A program made the position numbers and the translations under genes. Positions 1-9,753 of a stretch of 64,000 nt of DNA are shown here, piece after piece; within the stretch, counting starts at the first letter, position 1, and each line of letters starts with the position of its first letter. Below the pieces are notes generated by a model. It ran no database searches, was not told where the DNA came from, and was given only the letters and a program-made list of their open reading frames with translations. Origin of the DNA: Pseudanabaena yagii GIHE-NHR1 (lineage in GTDB: Bacteria > Cyanobacteriota > Cyanobacteriia > Pseudanabaenales > Pseudanabaenaceae); NCBI RefSeq assembly GCF_012863495.1, contig NZ_JAAVJL010000003.1, positions 248,001 through 312,000 of the forward strand, given 5' to 3'.

Positions 1-31
1 CCCAAATTCATTGGGCGAGCAAACGCTATAG

Positions 32-1213
32 CTAATTATGGAGTTTTCTTTCTAATTTCTGGCTCGCTTGGGACATGGAAAAACAGAATACCCAATAGAT
101 GAGGGCAACAAACAGATAAACTTCAGCATAGCGCCCGATAAACTCTGGCTGTGATAGAACAGTACGGGCAATGCCCATCAGATCGACCAGTCCCACGATC
201 GCTACTAGCGATGTATCTTTAAACAGACCAATAAATTGTCCCACAATTGCAGGGATTGAAGCTTTGAGCGCTTGCGGCAAGACGATCAAAGCAATAGTTA
301 GAGGAATATTTAATCCTAAGGCTCTAGCGGCTTCGGCTTGACCTTTAGGAATCGACTGCAAACCGCCACGGACATTTTCGGCAAGATAGGCGGCACTGAA
401 TAACACAAAAGCTGCGATCGCTCTCAATACGCGATCGATTTCTAAGCCTGCGGGTAAAAATAAGGGCAGCATCACCTGCGCCATAAAGAGAATGCCAATC
501 AAGGGAAGCCCGCGCACTAGCTCAATGTAGCAGGTGCAAAATAATTTGATGATCGGTAAAGTGCTTTGTCTTCCTAAAGCTAATAAAACTCCTAGAGGGA
601 AAGAGAAGGTAATCCCAGAGATGGCTACGATCAAGGTCAATACGAGTCCATTCCAGACATTCACATCAACGGCTGTTAATCCGAAATTACCACCAACTAG
701 CCATAGGGAAATTGGGAAAGAGAGAAACCATGCGATCGCCAAAGCTAACGAACTTATTTCAAATCTCTTACATTGCTGCCCAATGATGAACCCAACTGCG
801 ATCGCGCCACTAATGCCTAACGTTAACCCTTTGAAAAGCGGTTCGACAGGTAGCAAAATCGCAAGGGCGATGGATAAAGCCCCGATCACGATCGCCACAG
901 AGCGACTAAATCTCCCCCATAGTCCCCATGAGATGCCTGCTAAGCTTCCTGCGATCGCTAAAACACCCCATAATCGCCAAAATTCGGTGACAGGGTATAG
1001 ACCCACCAAAAATAGACGCAAATTACTGCTGACAACCTCCCATTGAGCCTTAGTTGTCGCCCAAATCCAGAGATTACTCACTGAAAGGTATAAAAACCAA
1101 ATACAAATAATTGTGAGTAGGGTATTAAACCAACTGCTAAAGAGATTTTTCTTTGCCCATTGCCAAGCAGTTTGCGATATTTGCGGTGGCATTGTCACGG
1201 GAATTTGCGTCAT
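32..1213 (-). CDS. Polar amino-acid ABC transporter permease (NatH/AapM-like)
   Basis: The 393-residue protein is an inner-membrane permease of the histidine/glutamate/glutamine/opine class. It has about eight hydrophobic segments. The coupling (EAA) loop is visible in the C-terminal third as EAARALGLNIPLTIALIVLP, the contact site for the ATPase subunit. The length, near 390 residues with a long N-terminal extension before the permease core, matches the long partner (AapM/BztC/cyanobacterial NatH) rather than the short HisM type. The start is an ATG at 1213. No binding protein or ATPase is visible upstream, so partner genes probably lie to the left of the window. Function is by family; the substrate is not determined by the sequence. 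Confidence 0.85.
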   Translation of the reverse strand: MTQIPVTMPPQISQTAWQWAKKNLFSSWFNTLLTIICIWFLYLSVSNLWIWATTKAQWEVVSSNLRLFLVGLYPVTEFWRLWGVLAIAGSLAGISWGLWGRFSRSVAIVIGALSIALAILLPVEPLFKGLTLGISGAIAVGFIIGQQCKRFEISSLALAIAWFLSFPISLWLVGGNFGLTAVDVNVWNGLVLTLIVAISGITFSFPLGVLLALGRQSTLPIIKLFCTCYIELVRGLPLIGILFMAQVMLPLFLPAGLEIDRVLRAIAAFVLFSAAYLAENVRGGLQSIPKGQAEAARALGLNIPLTIALIVLPQALKASIPAIVGQFIGLFKDTSLVAIVGLVDLMGIARTVLSQPEFIGRYAEVYLFVALIYWVFCFSMSQASQKLERKLHN

Positions 1214-1236
1214 AAACAGACACCTAGAAGATAGCT

Positions 1237-1274
1237 ATTATTGCTGATAGCTCTTGCGAGCTATCAGCAATAAT
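1237..1274. repeat. Palindrome, 17-bp perfect stem
   Basis: Perfect inverted repeat with a TTGC loop, just upstream of the permease start and therefore in its leader. It has no T-run and no gene ends beside it on the minus strand except carB at 1360. It is one of many long palindromes in this window. Confidence 0.7.
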
Positions 1275-1307
1275 ATAGCAGCCCTAAATCATTTGTAGAT
1301 TTTTGGG

Positions 1308-1347
1308 TTTATGGAAGCGCAACCCCGAAGGGTTGCGCTTCCATAAA
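1308..1347. repeat. Palindrome, 18-bp perfect stem (possible carB terminator)
   Basis: An 18-bp perfect stem closed by a four-base loop (CGAA) lies 12 bases past the carB stop. It could terminate carB transcription on the minus strand, although no strong T-run follows. Confidence 0.6.
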
Positions 1348-1359
1348 CCATTAACTTGT

Positions 1360-4300
1360 TTAAGCATAATCCTGTAGGGCAGTTACAGAAATAGCTCCAG
1401 ATTGGAGCGAGCGAATGGCAGCGATCGCCGCTTTTGCCCCTGCAAGGGTGGTAATCACAGGGATTTTATAAGCTAGAGCTGTCCGCCGAATCATCTTACC
1501 GTCGGTTTTTGCCTCCTCGCCACTTGGTGAATTAACGATCAATTGAATTTGACCATTTTTCATCGAGTCGCCAATGTGGGGACGACCTTCATGGACTTTG
1601 AGAACCTGTTTGGATTCGATATTGTTGCGACGGAGGATTTTATAGGTTCCTTCGGTTGCCACAATTTTAAACCCAAGCTCAACAAAGGCTTCAGCAACGG
1701 CAGGAATGCCGCTTTTATCGCGATCGTTGACTGAGAGAAATACAGTTCCCTCTAGTGGCAAATGTGTTCCTGCGGCAATTTGCGCTTTCGCAAAGGCTCG
1801 ACCAAACTCAGTGTCGATACCCATAACTTCGCCCGTCGATCGCATTTCAGGTCCCAAAATCGTATCGGTTCCTGCAAACTTGGCAAAGGGTAGCACCGCT
1901 TCCTTAATCGAGATATGCTTCGGAATTACCTCTTCTGTTAAACCCAACTCGGCGAGAGTTGCGCCAGACATAATCCGCGAAGCATAGTTCACGAGGGGAA
2001 CGTTAATTGCTTTGCTAACATAGGGAACGGTGCGTGAAGCGCGAGGATTAGCTTCAAGAATAAAGACTTTGCTTGCCTTGGGATTGCTATTATTCAACTG
2101 CACTGCATATTGAATATTCATCAAGCCAATTACGTTTAGAGCTTTAGCGAGGCTAATTGTCCATTCACGGATCGTCTTGAGAACCTCGGGCGGTAAAGAG
2201 AATGTGGGGATGGAACAAGCGGAGTCACCTGAGTGAATTCCTGCCTCCTCAATATGTTCCATGATGCCGCCGATGGTGACATTACCTAATTGATCGGCGA
2301 TCGCATCCACATCCACCTCAACTGCACCTTCAAGGAATTGATCAATCAGTACAGGATGTTCAGGCTCGATGATAATGGCGCGACGCATATAGTCTTCGAG
2401 TTCAGCATCGGAGTAAACGACCTCCATGCCGCGACCACCCAAAACATAGCTAGGACGAACGACGACGGGATAACTGACACGCTGGGCGACAGCGATCGCT
2501 TCCTCTTCGGAACGGGCTAAGCCATTATTAGGCTGTAGGATGCCCAACTTTTGACAGATTGCCTCGAAGCGTTCCCGATCTTCGGCAGTATCAATGGAAT
2601 CGGGAGAAGTTCCCCAAATCTTAGTTGTGGAATTATTCTCTTCCAAATAGCGTAGAAGCGGCACTGACAGCTTCAGAGGCGTTTGTCCACCAAACTGAAT
2701 GATCACACCTTCAGGATTTTCAGCTTCGATTATGTTCAGCACATCTTCACGAGTTAATGGCTCGAAATAGAGGCGATCGCTAGTGTCGTAATCGGTGGAA
2801 ACAGTTTCAGGGTTAGAGTTAACCATGATTGTTTCAAAGCCTGCGGCACGTAACGCATAGCTGGCATGACAGCAGCAATAGTCAAATTCAATCCCCTGTC
2901 CAATGCGATTAGGTCCCCCACCGAGAATCATTACCTTGCGCTTAGTCGAAGGCATGATTTCCGATTCTTCTTCGTAGGTGGAGTAGTGGTAGGGAGTGAG
3001 CGCTTCAAACTCGGCGGCGCAGGTATCAACGGTTTTGTAAGAAGGAATTACGCCAAGGGATTTGCGATAGGAGCGCACTGCATCTTCATTTGTACCTGTG
3101 AGATAGGCGATTTGGCGATCGCTGAATCCTAGTCGTTTAGTTTCCAGCATCTCATCCTTGAGAATACTTTCGAGCTTCCGACCCTTGATCGAGAGTTCCA
3201 CGTCAGTAATCTCACGCATTTTTTGGAGGAACCAAGGATCGATATTGGTTAACTCAAAAATGGCTTGAACTGATAGCCCTGACAGGAATCCATCACGAAT
3301 TGAGAAAATGCGATCGGGGTTAGGAGTCCGCAGACTATATTTGATTTTGTCGAGATCGGGCAGAGTCTCTTCGCGATCGCCCCCAAAACCAAAGCGACCA
3401 ACTTCTAGCGATCGCAATGCCTTTTGGAATGACTCTTGGAAGGTACGACCAATTGCCATCGCTTCACCGACGGACTTCATTTGGGTGGTGAGAACTGGCT
3501 CAGAACCGGGAAATTTCTCGAAGGCAAAGCGAGGAATCTTGGTAACGACATAATCAATAGTTGGCTCGAAACTGGCGGGGGTTTTCTTGGTGATGTCGTT
3601 AGAGATTTCATCAAGGGTGTAGCCTACGGCAAGTTTCGCGGCAAATTTAGCGATCGGGAATCCTGTCGCTTTGGAGGCAAGGGCGGAACTGCGGGAGACG
3701 CGGGGATTCATCTCGATGACCACCACTTCGCCATTTTCAGGATTGATCGAGAACTGAATATTCGATCCGCCAGTTTCTACGCCGATTTCACGAATGATTT
3801 TAATTGCATAGTCCCGCAAACGCTGATATTCTTTGTCCGTCAAGGTTTGAGCAGGTGCAACCGTAATCGAGTCGCCCGTATGGATACCCATCGGGTCAAT
3901 ATTTTCGATACTGCAAATGATCACCACGTTATCGGCGAGATCGCGCATCACCTCTAGCTCGTACTCTTTCCAGCCAATTAGCGATCGCTCGATCAAGATT
4001 TGCGACACAGGACTCGCTTCGAGACCAGAGGCACAAATTTCTTCAAACTCCTCTTGGTTGTAAGCGATCCCGCCGCCTGTACCGCCCATTGTGAAGGCAG
4101 GACGAATGATCAAGGGATAAGTACCAATTTCTTGGGCGATCGCACGGGATTCTTCCATAGTCGTCCCCAAGCCAGATGGACACATGGCAACGCCGATCCG
4201 TTCCATCGCCTCTTTAAACAGTTTGCGATCCTCTGCCATCTCGATCGCGTCTAGTTTTGCGCCAATTAGTTCAACGCCATACTTTTCTAAAACACCATTC

Positions 4301-4611
4301 TTCGCAAGGGCTACGGCAGTATTTAGCGCTGTCTGTCCACCCATCGTTGGAAGTAGTGCATCAGGTCTTTCTTTTTCAATAATTTGAGCGACAACTTCGG
4401 GGGTAATTGGCTCAATGTAGGTGCGATCGGCTGTGGCGGGATCGGTCATGATCGTAGCGGGATTGGAGTTAACTAGGATCACGTAATAGCCCTCGTCCCG
4501 TAGAACCTTACAGGCTTGGGTTCCCGAATAGTCAAATTCGCAGGCTTGCCCGATCACGATCGGACCAGCGCCAATCAGCAAAATTTTCTGAATGTCATTA
4601 CGGCGGGGCAT
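1360..4611 (-). CDS. carB: Carbamoyl-phosphate synthase large subunit
   Basis: The 1083-residue protein makes carbamoyl phosphate from bicarbonate, ATP and ammonia channelled from CarA, feeding arginine and pyrimidine synthesis. It has the canonical duplicated architecture. An N-terminal carboxyphosphate half opens with [20 protein letters not shown], an oligomerisation region follows (about 400-550), and the carbamate half opens with [20 protein letters not shown] near 560. A C-terminal MGS-like allosteric domain starts near 940. ATP-grasp signatures such as [20 protein letters not shown] in the first half and [13 protein letters not shown] in the second are intact. Length is normal for the family. 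carA is not adjacent, which is common in cyanobacteria. Confidence 0.98.
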   Translation of the reverse strand: MPRRNDIQKILLIGAGPIVIGQACEFDYSGTQACKVLRDEGYYVILVNSNPATIMTDPATADRTYIEPITPEVVAQIIEKERPDALLPTMGGQTALNTAVALAKNGVLEKYGVELIGAKLDAIEMAEDRKLFKEAMERIGVAMCPSGLGTTMEESRAIAQEIGTYPLIIRPAFTMGGTGGGIAYNQEEFEEICASGLEASPVSQILIERSLIGWKEYELEVMRDLADNVVIICSIENIDPMGIHTGDSITVAPAQTLTDKEYQRLRDYAIKIIREIGVETGGSNIQFSINPENGEVVVIEMNPRVSRSSALASKATGFPIAKFAAKLAVGYTLDEISNDITKKTPASFEPTIDYVVTKIPRFAFEKFPGSEPVLTTQMKSVGEAMAIGRTFQESFQKALRSLEVGRFGFGGDREETLPDLDKIKYSLRTPNPDRIFSIRDGFLSGLSVQAIFELTNIDPWFLQKMREITDVELSIKGRKLESILKDEMLETKRLGFSDRQIAYLTGTNEDAVRSYRKSLGVIPSYKTVDTCAAEFEALTPYHYSTYEEESEIMPSTKRKVMILGGGPNRIGQGIEFDYCCCHASYALRAAGFETIMVNSNPETVSTDYDTSDRLYFEPLTREDVLNIIEAENPEGVIIQFGGQTPLKLSVPLLRYLEENNSTTKIWGTSPDSIDTAEDRERFEAICQKLGILQPNNGLARSEEEAIAVAQRVSYPVVVRPSYVLGGRGMEVVYSDAELEDYMRRAIIIEPEHPVLIDQFLEGAVEVDVDAIADQLGNVTIGGIMEHIEEAGIHSGDSACSIPTFSLPPEVLKTIREWTISLAKALNVIGLMNIQYAVQLNNSNPKASKVFILEANPRASRTVPYVSKAINVPLVNYASRIMSGATLAELGLTEEVIPKHISIKEAVLPFAKFAGTDTILGPEMRSTGEVMGIDTEFGRAFAKAQIAAGTHLPLEGTVFLSVNDRDKSGIPAVAEAFVELGFKIVATEGTYKILRRNNIESKQVLKVHEGRPHIGDSMKNGQIQLIVNSPSGEEAKTDGKMIRRTALAYKIPVITTLAGAKAAIAAIRSLQSGAISVTALQDYA

Positions 4612-4657
4612 ATAATCTTGTATTTCTTAGGTAACTCGCAATACATTTTATAGCCTC

Positions 4658-4955
4658 ATGGCGATCATTCATGATGTAGCGCATGATGCTAATTGGTGCG
4701 CTACTGAACAGGTGAAGGAATTTTGGGAGGATTTTAAATTGGTTGTTATGTCTAGTCTAATGATCCACTCAGATAAAAAAATCAGAATAATGACGGCAAA
4801 CTTAAGTAACCATCTCGCTGTTGAATTAATTATCGATACTGTTTGATCAAGTTGATCAAGGTTGGAGTATAGATGAAACTCTTCGCAATTATCTAGATAT
4901 TATGTTTGTAGATATTCAAGCTAGATATTCAAGCTTTTTTGCTTATAAAAAGTAG
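4658..4955 (+). pseudogene. Possible remnant of a small unknown gene in the 4612-5069 gap
   Basis: The 458-base gap between carB and the next gene has no intact recognisable gene. A 62-codon frame (4658-4846) ends with HLAVELIIDTV. After a one-base shift a second open stretch reads FDQVDQGWSIDETLRNYLD and continues to a TAG at 4953-4955. The two together look like one small protein with a frameshift, but I recognise no family and cannot exclude chance. No RNA gene or clear promoter is visible in the remaining bases. Confidence 0.25.
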
Positions 4956-5069
4956 CCTATTCTAAATGAGCAATAATGCAACTAAACTTTGTACCTGAAA
5001 TTATGCTAGGTCATTACAGTGACTGCTAAATTTTATAATCTGACTTAATTAAATCGAGTAAAATTTTCC

Positions 5070-6074
5070 ATGCCTCGAAATTTATCGACAATAACAACGA
5101 AATTTTTAGCTTCAGGAGTAGGAGTAAATGCTATATGTCGCGCTCTTTCTCCCATATCAAACTATTCCCGATGTGAAAGCTCTGCATTTGTAAGGCGTGC
5201 ACTAACTCATGCTATTCACAAGGACGTTATCGGGGTTGAGATATCTCCATATGCAGAATTTATTCCTACAAAGACAACTCTATTGCTTGGAGAAGGTAGA
5301 GGAAGATCACAAGATTATCTTGAAGCTATTGAAACAGAAGAACAAATTAATAAAGCTGCTATAGAAACCTCAGCACAACTGAAAAAATCTCGCTATTTTT
5401 TTGAGCAAGCTAATGTAGTTACAGAGGAAATCAAACCAATTCTCTATTACTACGGATCAATGTATTTTCTTGACTTTATCTGCTTAAACATTGTTCGTCG
5501 TCGGTTAATCGGTAGTCGAGGACATGGTCTATCTATAACTAACGATTCAGAAGGTTGGGACTTTAATAAAAATTGGGCAAGAAATAAATGTAGAGTCCAA
5601 ATTGGATCGGCAGGTGATTTTCCATTCTATGTTGATGCTCTCACAGTATCAGGCTGGACAACATTGTTTAGCCAATTTAGATTTCACCATGAAGCGATGG
5701 ATGATCCATATATTTTGCTGGACAACCCAAAACCTTTGTTTACAGAGAAAGTTTCACTAGATAAACTATGTAACTTTAATAAGGATAAGTATTTAGATGA
5801 TTATCCTGATGTCAAAGAATGGCTAATTGGCACTAACGAAGGAATGGTCTGGAAACTCACAGAATTATTGATGGATGTAATAGTAGTTTACATTGCATCT
5901 TCGCTTGCTCGCTACTATACTCCAGCATGGATTGGAATTATTGAAGCAAATAAGTCAGACATCTATAATGACGTTCGTGCTGCTTATCAGAATGTATCTG
6001 AAGGTCTTCCTTTGTTTTTTGCAGATGAACATCCATTTGACTATAGCTACGGAACTAGAATTCCTCCATACTAA
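5070..6074 (+). CDS. YaaC-like protein of unknown function
   Basis: This 334-residue protein has no signal peptide or clear membrane segment. Its central region resembles the YaaC family (Bacillus YaaC, PF14175). It shows an amphipathic segment SRYFFEQAN, the pattern IKPILYYYGSMYFLDF, and a later GSRGHGLS (family pattern 'PLLxYYGxxNLxK...HGL'). The similarity is by remembered motif, not a search. The function of YaaC proteins is not established. The gene stands alone: 458 bases follow carB, and the broken vapC fragment lies downstream on the opposite strand. HIP1 sites are absent from the gene although they are dense in neighbours, which hints at horizontal acquisition. Confidence 0.6.
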   Translation: MPRNLSTITTKFLASGVGVNAICRALSPISNYSRCESSAFVRRALTHAIHKDVIGVEISPYAEFIPTKTTLLLGEGRGRSQDYLEAIETEEQINKAAIETSAQLKKSRYFFEQANVVTEEIKPILYYYGSMYFLDFICLNIVRRRLIGSRGHGLSITNDSEGWDFNKNWARNKCRVQIGSAGDFPFYVDALTVSGWTTLFSQFRFHHEAMDDPYILLDNPKPLFTEKVSLDKLCNFNKDKYLDDYPDVKEWLIGTNEGMVWKLTELLMDVIVVYIASSLARYYTPAWIGIIEANKSDIYNDVRAAYQNVSEGLPLFFADEHPFDYSYGTRIPPY

Positions 6075-6283
6075 TATACAGTTCGTGAATTTTTTGACAC
6101 TAGGAATACCAGCCTAAAAATTCCTGTCTAAACGACAGAGGCTGTCTAGGAGGTTGTCTAGTGAGTATTCAATTTTATCTGTAGTACATGATGGTCAACA
6201 TTAGTCTGATTTTCAGAGGTTCGATTTTCTACAATATTGCACACAATTTCTGGTCAGTGAGAATGCTAGATAAAGTAACCTTT

Positions 6284-6442
6284 TCAATCCCATAGAGTTT
6301 TGATTTTAGATGACTCCCTCAACATCTCATCTCTTGTAATCAGTGTTGTTTGATAATAACTAGCCGTTGCTGCAATAACGCGATCATGAATATCCCACTC
6401 TTTCGGTAAGGAAAGCATTGCTTGAAAAACAGGAAAATCAAA
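6284..6442 (-). pseudogene. vapC: 3' fragment of vapC toxin gene
   Basis: On the minus strand this piece encodes FDFPVFQAMLSLPKEWDIHD, continues with RVIAATASYYQ and LITRDE, and ends at a TGA at 6284-6286. These are the C-terminal PIN-domain motifs (DIHDRVIAATA and TRDE carry acidic metal ligands). It continues exactly in frame from the 5' fragment at 9131-9367 once the inserted elements and one copy of the 9-bp target duplication are removed, giving a 131-residue VapC. A second copy of the target duplication lies at 6443-6451. The toxin is therefore inactivated at present. Confidence 0.9.
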
Positions 6443-6473
6443 AGCCACTACCAGCAATTCTCATTATGAAAAA

Positions 6474-6535
6474 TTAACTACTGTTGGGAGGGAGATCTAA
6501 CTCCAAACCTTGAATCATAAAAGTCAAAAGATGAT
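6474..6535 (-). pseudogene. C-terminal fragment of outer-IS transposase
   Basis: This 62-base piece encodes LLTFMIQGLELDLPPNSS and a TAA stop (6474-6476). It joins in frame to the main part at 7797-9042 after removal of the inner IS, restoring a 435-residue transposase that reads DSWDHLLTFMIQGLEL across the junction. Confidence 0.9.
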
Positions 6536-7792
6536 CTGAGATCTTGCACCAATCTAAAAAAAGGTTGCAAAAAAAGTAGAGATGTGAAAAAAAGGGCGTA
6601 GTAGAAAATTCAATAACGATTATGGAAAGCATCGTTAAGTACGCCCAAGGGCTAGTGTATAGCCTAATTTGTCTGATGCCAAGTGTGTATCAAAAAGCAA
6701 GTCTGAATGCAATATTGGGACTATTCCTCGAAGCACAAGGGCATCCATATCCAGAACATACACAGATAAAATCAGCCAGTTCGTTAAGTCGATTTCTCAA
6801 TCACTATAACTGGTCAACGAAAGGGTTGATTCGAGAAACAAGGCAGGCAGTTTTGGGACAAATCGCCAAGTATCGTCCATCGAAACAAGTGCCATTAAAG
6901 ATACTGATAGACTTGACCACCCTAGAAAAAAGCGGCAAGTTTTTACATTTGAGTAATCCCCCTAAAGACGAACCTGACCCATGGGTGAGAATACTCAACG
7001 GCAAGCGAGGACTACATTTGGTTGTACTGTATCTGGTCTATGGAGAGTGGCGCGTACCGTGGAGTTTTAGAGTATGGCGAGGTAAAGGATACCCCAGTCC
7101 CTCTGACTTAGCCTGTAAATTATTGGGGACAGTCCCGAAGCAACTAACCCAAAACAGAACTGTGATTGTCCTTGCTGATACTGAGTTTAGTACCATCAAG
7201 TTTTTCAACTCTGTCCGAGTCAAGTCTTGGCGCATTGTTGTCGGTGTACGCAACAATCGTAAACTTCAAGATGGACGTACTGTCAAACAACTTTATCGCC
7301 ATGGCAAACGTGGACAACAAGAGATGCTCGAAGGGCTAACTACGCCTTTGAGCATCTCTTGGTTCTGGCTCAAAAGAGCCGATAATAAACGTGAGTTACG
7401 CTTTGTTGTCTCTTCTCATCCTTATTCTGGTGCTTATCTGGTTATATTGGGGCGTAAGCGTTGGGCAATTGAGGGTTTCTTCAAAACCATCAAACATCGT
7501 TTTGGTTTGCATTGTTTTGGACAATCGACAAAACTTGGTGTTTACCGTTGGCTTATCCTCTCTCTCCTTGCTTATCTTTTGGCTCATTGGATTGATCAAT
7601 GGTCGAGTCCTCCTATCTTGGATTGGAAAGCTACATCTGATTTAACTCTTTCAGTTTTATTCCCTTCTGTCCTTTGGTTGAAGCTTCTCCGATACATCCG
7701 AATTAATGCCGATATTGCTGCTCGTCATGGCTTTGAAATTGTTCTTAAACCTATTCCCATTTAGAATATTCAGGAATGGTGCAAGATCTGAG
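6536..7792 (+). mobile_element. Inner insertion sequence (IS4-superfamily-like), 1257 bp
   Basis: The ends are imperfect inverted repeats (CTGAGATCTTGCACCAATC at the left; 17 of 19 match the complement at 7774-7792). The element is flanked by a 4-bp direct repeat TGAT (6532-6535 and 7793-7796). It carries one transposase on the plus strand. It is inserted near the 3' end of the outer element's transposase gene, so it arrived later. Confidence 0.92.
6622..7764 (+). CDS. DDE transposase of inner IS
   Basis: A 380-residue DDE transposase of the IS4-like superfamily. Candidate catalytic acids lie in ILIDLTTLEKSG, in VIVLADTEFSTIKFF and in RWAIEGFFKTIKHRFGL (the YREK-like helix with the glutamate). 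The gene is complete and uninterrupted, fills nearly all of the element and starts 86 bases inside the left end. It appears capable of making active transposase. Exact IS family is uncertain. Confidence 0.88.
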   Translation: MESIVKYAQGLVYSLICLMPSVYQKASLNAILGLFLEAQGHPYPEHTQIKSASSLSRFLNHYNWSTKGLIRETRQAVLGQIAKYRPSKQVPLKILIDLTTLEKSGKFLHLSNPPKDEPDPWVRILNGKRGLHLVVLYLVYGEWRVPWSFRVWRGKGYPSPSDLACKLLGTVPKQLTQNRTVIVLADTEFSTIKFFNSVRVKSWRIVVGVRNNRKLQDGRTVKQLYRHGKRGQQEMLEGLTTPLSISWFWLKRADNKRELRFVVSSHPYSGAYLVILGRKRWAIEGFFKTIKHRFGLHCFGQSTKLGVYRWLILSLLAYLLAHWIDQWSSPPILDWKATSDLTLSVLFPSVLWLKLLRYIRINADIAARHGFEIVLKPIPI

Positions 7793-7796
7793 TGAT

Positions 7797-9042
7797 CCCA
7801 ACTATCAAAAACAAGATATCGAGTCAAGGCGCGTAAATCGTTAAAAAAGGTTTTGCGGGTTGGCAAATGAGAGCGCAATAACTGGTACTTGTCATCGACC
7901 AATTCCAATAACGTGTGAAATAGTAGGGACAAAATATTGAGGGTGGCTAGGAATGAAGCAAGATGCTCCTTGCCATGTCCAAAGTTGTGTTCTAGGTTGT
8001 AGCCCTTAGTTTTGAGAGTATTGTTATTCTCATTTTCCACTTTCCAACGAGTACGACCAGCCAGCACGATTTCCACCACTGTTTGCTCAGTAATCAGGTG
8101 ATTGGTGGCAAAAGAGTTTTTGTAAACTACCTTGCCATCAGGTCTAGTCACAGTTAGTTCACACCAGTTAACCAGCAAAGCATCGTCACCATCTTTGATA
8201 GGTAGCCCATTGACATATTGGTAGGTATAGGTCTCTTGAACTTTCCCTGTCCACTTATTGACAACCACCGTTGGCAAAGCAATCCCTTCTATATGCTCAT
8301 AGATAGTGGGGTGAGATTCGGGGCGGCAGACTAAGATGAAGTTGAACTGTTGCTCTAATAGCATTTGGCAGAGGGGTTGGCGAGAATAAAGGTCATCACC
8401 CAAAACAGTTACCTTGAATGCACTGTACTTACTGCCATGTTGTAACAACCATCTTTTGGCGGCTGTATTCTCACAGTCTTGCTTGTCATTTCCATCCTGC
8501 GGCACAATAAATTCTGGTACTAGGGGAATCACTTGCGATTGATGTGGACTGACGATAACTGGCGTAACTACGCTATGAAAATAATGAATTTCTCCTGATT
8601 TCATTTTCCTACTCGAACAATGGTGACAGTGTATTTGTTTTGAACTAAAGTACTCTGTCCCATCTAGCGCCATTAATAGATTGTTGGCGAATCCTCGAAA
8701 TCCTTGCAGTTTCCCCTTTTGCTCTATCGTCTCCAAGATTGTCTCGAACACTGGAAACATTTCTTTAGGTTGCACTGGGTCTAGCAAGTCTCGGATATGG
8801 TTATCCGTTGGTATTTTATGCACCCCAAATAAACTTTGGGCGTTGCTTCGCCCTTTTGTCTGCTCCATTGTCCGCTGGTAAGACAAGAATGATGGACTTT
8901 GAGTGAAAAATACACTGAATGCACTCATGGCTGCATCTTCCATGCCATAGCGACTATTTTTGCCTGTCCGCTTGTCTGGCAATGATTCTAGTTGTTGTCG
9001 GAAAATTTCTACAATTCTGTCGAATGAGCCTTGTGCTTTCAA
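7797..9042 (-). pseudogene. Main part of outer-IS transposase, truncated by inner IS
   Basis: The ATG at 9042 lies 70 bases inside the right end of the outer element. The protein contains DDE-type motifs LLMALDGTEYFSSKQ, VTVLGDDLYSRQ and RWKVENENNNTLKTKGY. It is interrupted after YLVFDSWD by the inner IS. The frame then runs on into inner-IS DNA to a chance stop at 7657, replacing the native 20-residue tail by about 46 foreign residues. The native tail is found at 6474-6535. Loss of the true C-terminus may or may not abolish activity. Confidence 0.9.
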
Positions 9043-9130
9043 AGCTCTTCCCCTAAATCAATCATCATGTTATTTACAATATCCCTATATCAACGGTTTG
9101 ACTAGCCTTCGTTCATAATGAGAATTGCTG

Positions 9131-9367
9131 AGCCACTACCGTAAATCCATCCCCTCGATTAATTTGTTGTAAAATCTCCTCAACCGAGACTTTTACTTTC
9201 CCCTTTTCAGTAATATGCGTAAGTTCAGCCAAAACTAAAGTTGGAATTAGAATTTGAACCTCACCCTCTTGCGCCTGATTAAGAATCTGCTCAGCCAAAG
9301 GTGATAATCGTTTATCTGCGGCAATAAACCAAGCTAGAGCATGAGTGTCAACCAAATAAGTATCCAT
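9131..9367 (-). pseudogene. vapC: 5' fragment of vapC PIN-domain toxin gene
   Basis: It begins MDTYLVDTHALAWFIAADKR, with the first PIN-domain aspartate in VDTHALAW, then a conserved glutamate in VLAELTHI. It is broken after GDGFTVVA by the outer IS; five IS-derived residues then precede a stop at 9113. The VapC family cleaves RNA as a toxin, but the fragment lacks the second half of the acidic active site. It starts 7 bases after the vapB stop, as in a normal antitoxin-toxin operon. Confidence 0.92.
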
Positions 9368-9374
9368 CTAATTT

Positions 9375-9578
9375 TTAATCATTCCAATTAGTAACATCCT
9401 TAAAAACAGCTTTTTTAGCATCAGCAAAATCATCATCAGTTATCTCCAAATCTTTCCATAAGCCCTTAATATTCGTTGGTTTACGAGGATTTCGTAACAA
9501 TTGATGTCTAACAATCTTTTTTAAACTTTCAAGCTCTTCTTGAAGAGACTGAATGCGAAGTAAAACATATTGACTCAT
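9375..9578 (-). CDS. vapB: Antitoxin of the disrupted vapBC pair
   Basis: A 67-residue protein directly upstream of the broken vapC. The N-terminal half is predicted helical and charged (VLLRIQSLQEELESLKKIVR). The C-terminal half is acidic with aromatic residues (GLWKDLEITDDDFADAKKAVF), the part expected to wrap the PIN toxin. It is intact even though its toxin is disrupted, so it is an orphan antitoxin unless another cognate toxin exists. Assignment rests on context as much as on sequence. Confidence 0.75.
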   Translation of the reverse strand: MSQYVLLRIQSLQEELESLKKIVRHQLLRNPRKPTNIKGLWKDLEITDDDFADAKKAVFKDVTNWND

Positions 9579-9753
9579 AGCAATTACCTCTTTAATAACT
9601 TGATTTTACACTCAATCTCTCAGGTAATTATCAATCGCATAGCCAAAGAATCTAAATAATAGCTAGTAAATCCTATATATTTCATGTTTTGATTTACTTG
9701 ATGCGTTTTAAGAAACTTCTGGCATAATACTAGGGATTTTTTTGAGGCGTGGG

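Larger units (their letters stand above)
6452..9130 (-). mobile_element. Outer insertion sequence (ISNCY-like?), interrupted by a second IS
   Basis: The element has perfect terminal inverted repeats of at least 19 bp (CAGCAATTCTCATTATGAA at the left, its complement at 9112-9130). It is flanked by a 9-bp target duplication AGCCACTAC (6443-6451 and 9131-9139). Removing the inner element (6536-7792) and one TGAT copy leaves about 1418 bp carrying a single transposase gene on the minus strand. Its insertion site is inside vapC. Family assignment (ISNCY-like) is from memory of the transposase; the ends and duplication are seen directly. Confidence 0.93.

Noticed and set aside
534-1046. A 170-codon plus-strand open frame opposite the ABC permease
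   Set aside because: The permease on the other strand has clear membrane segments and coupling motif; the antisense product has no coherent features.
3436-3957. A 173-codon plus-strand open frame inside carB
   Set aside because: It is antisense to a fully conserved carB and its translation has no recognisable domain; it is a shadow of carB codon usage.
7657-9042. Treating the whole minus-strand frame as one intact 461-residue transposase
   Set aside because: The last 46 residues lie in the inner insertion sequence; the true C-terminus is at 6474-6535.
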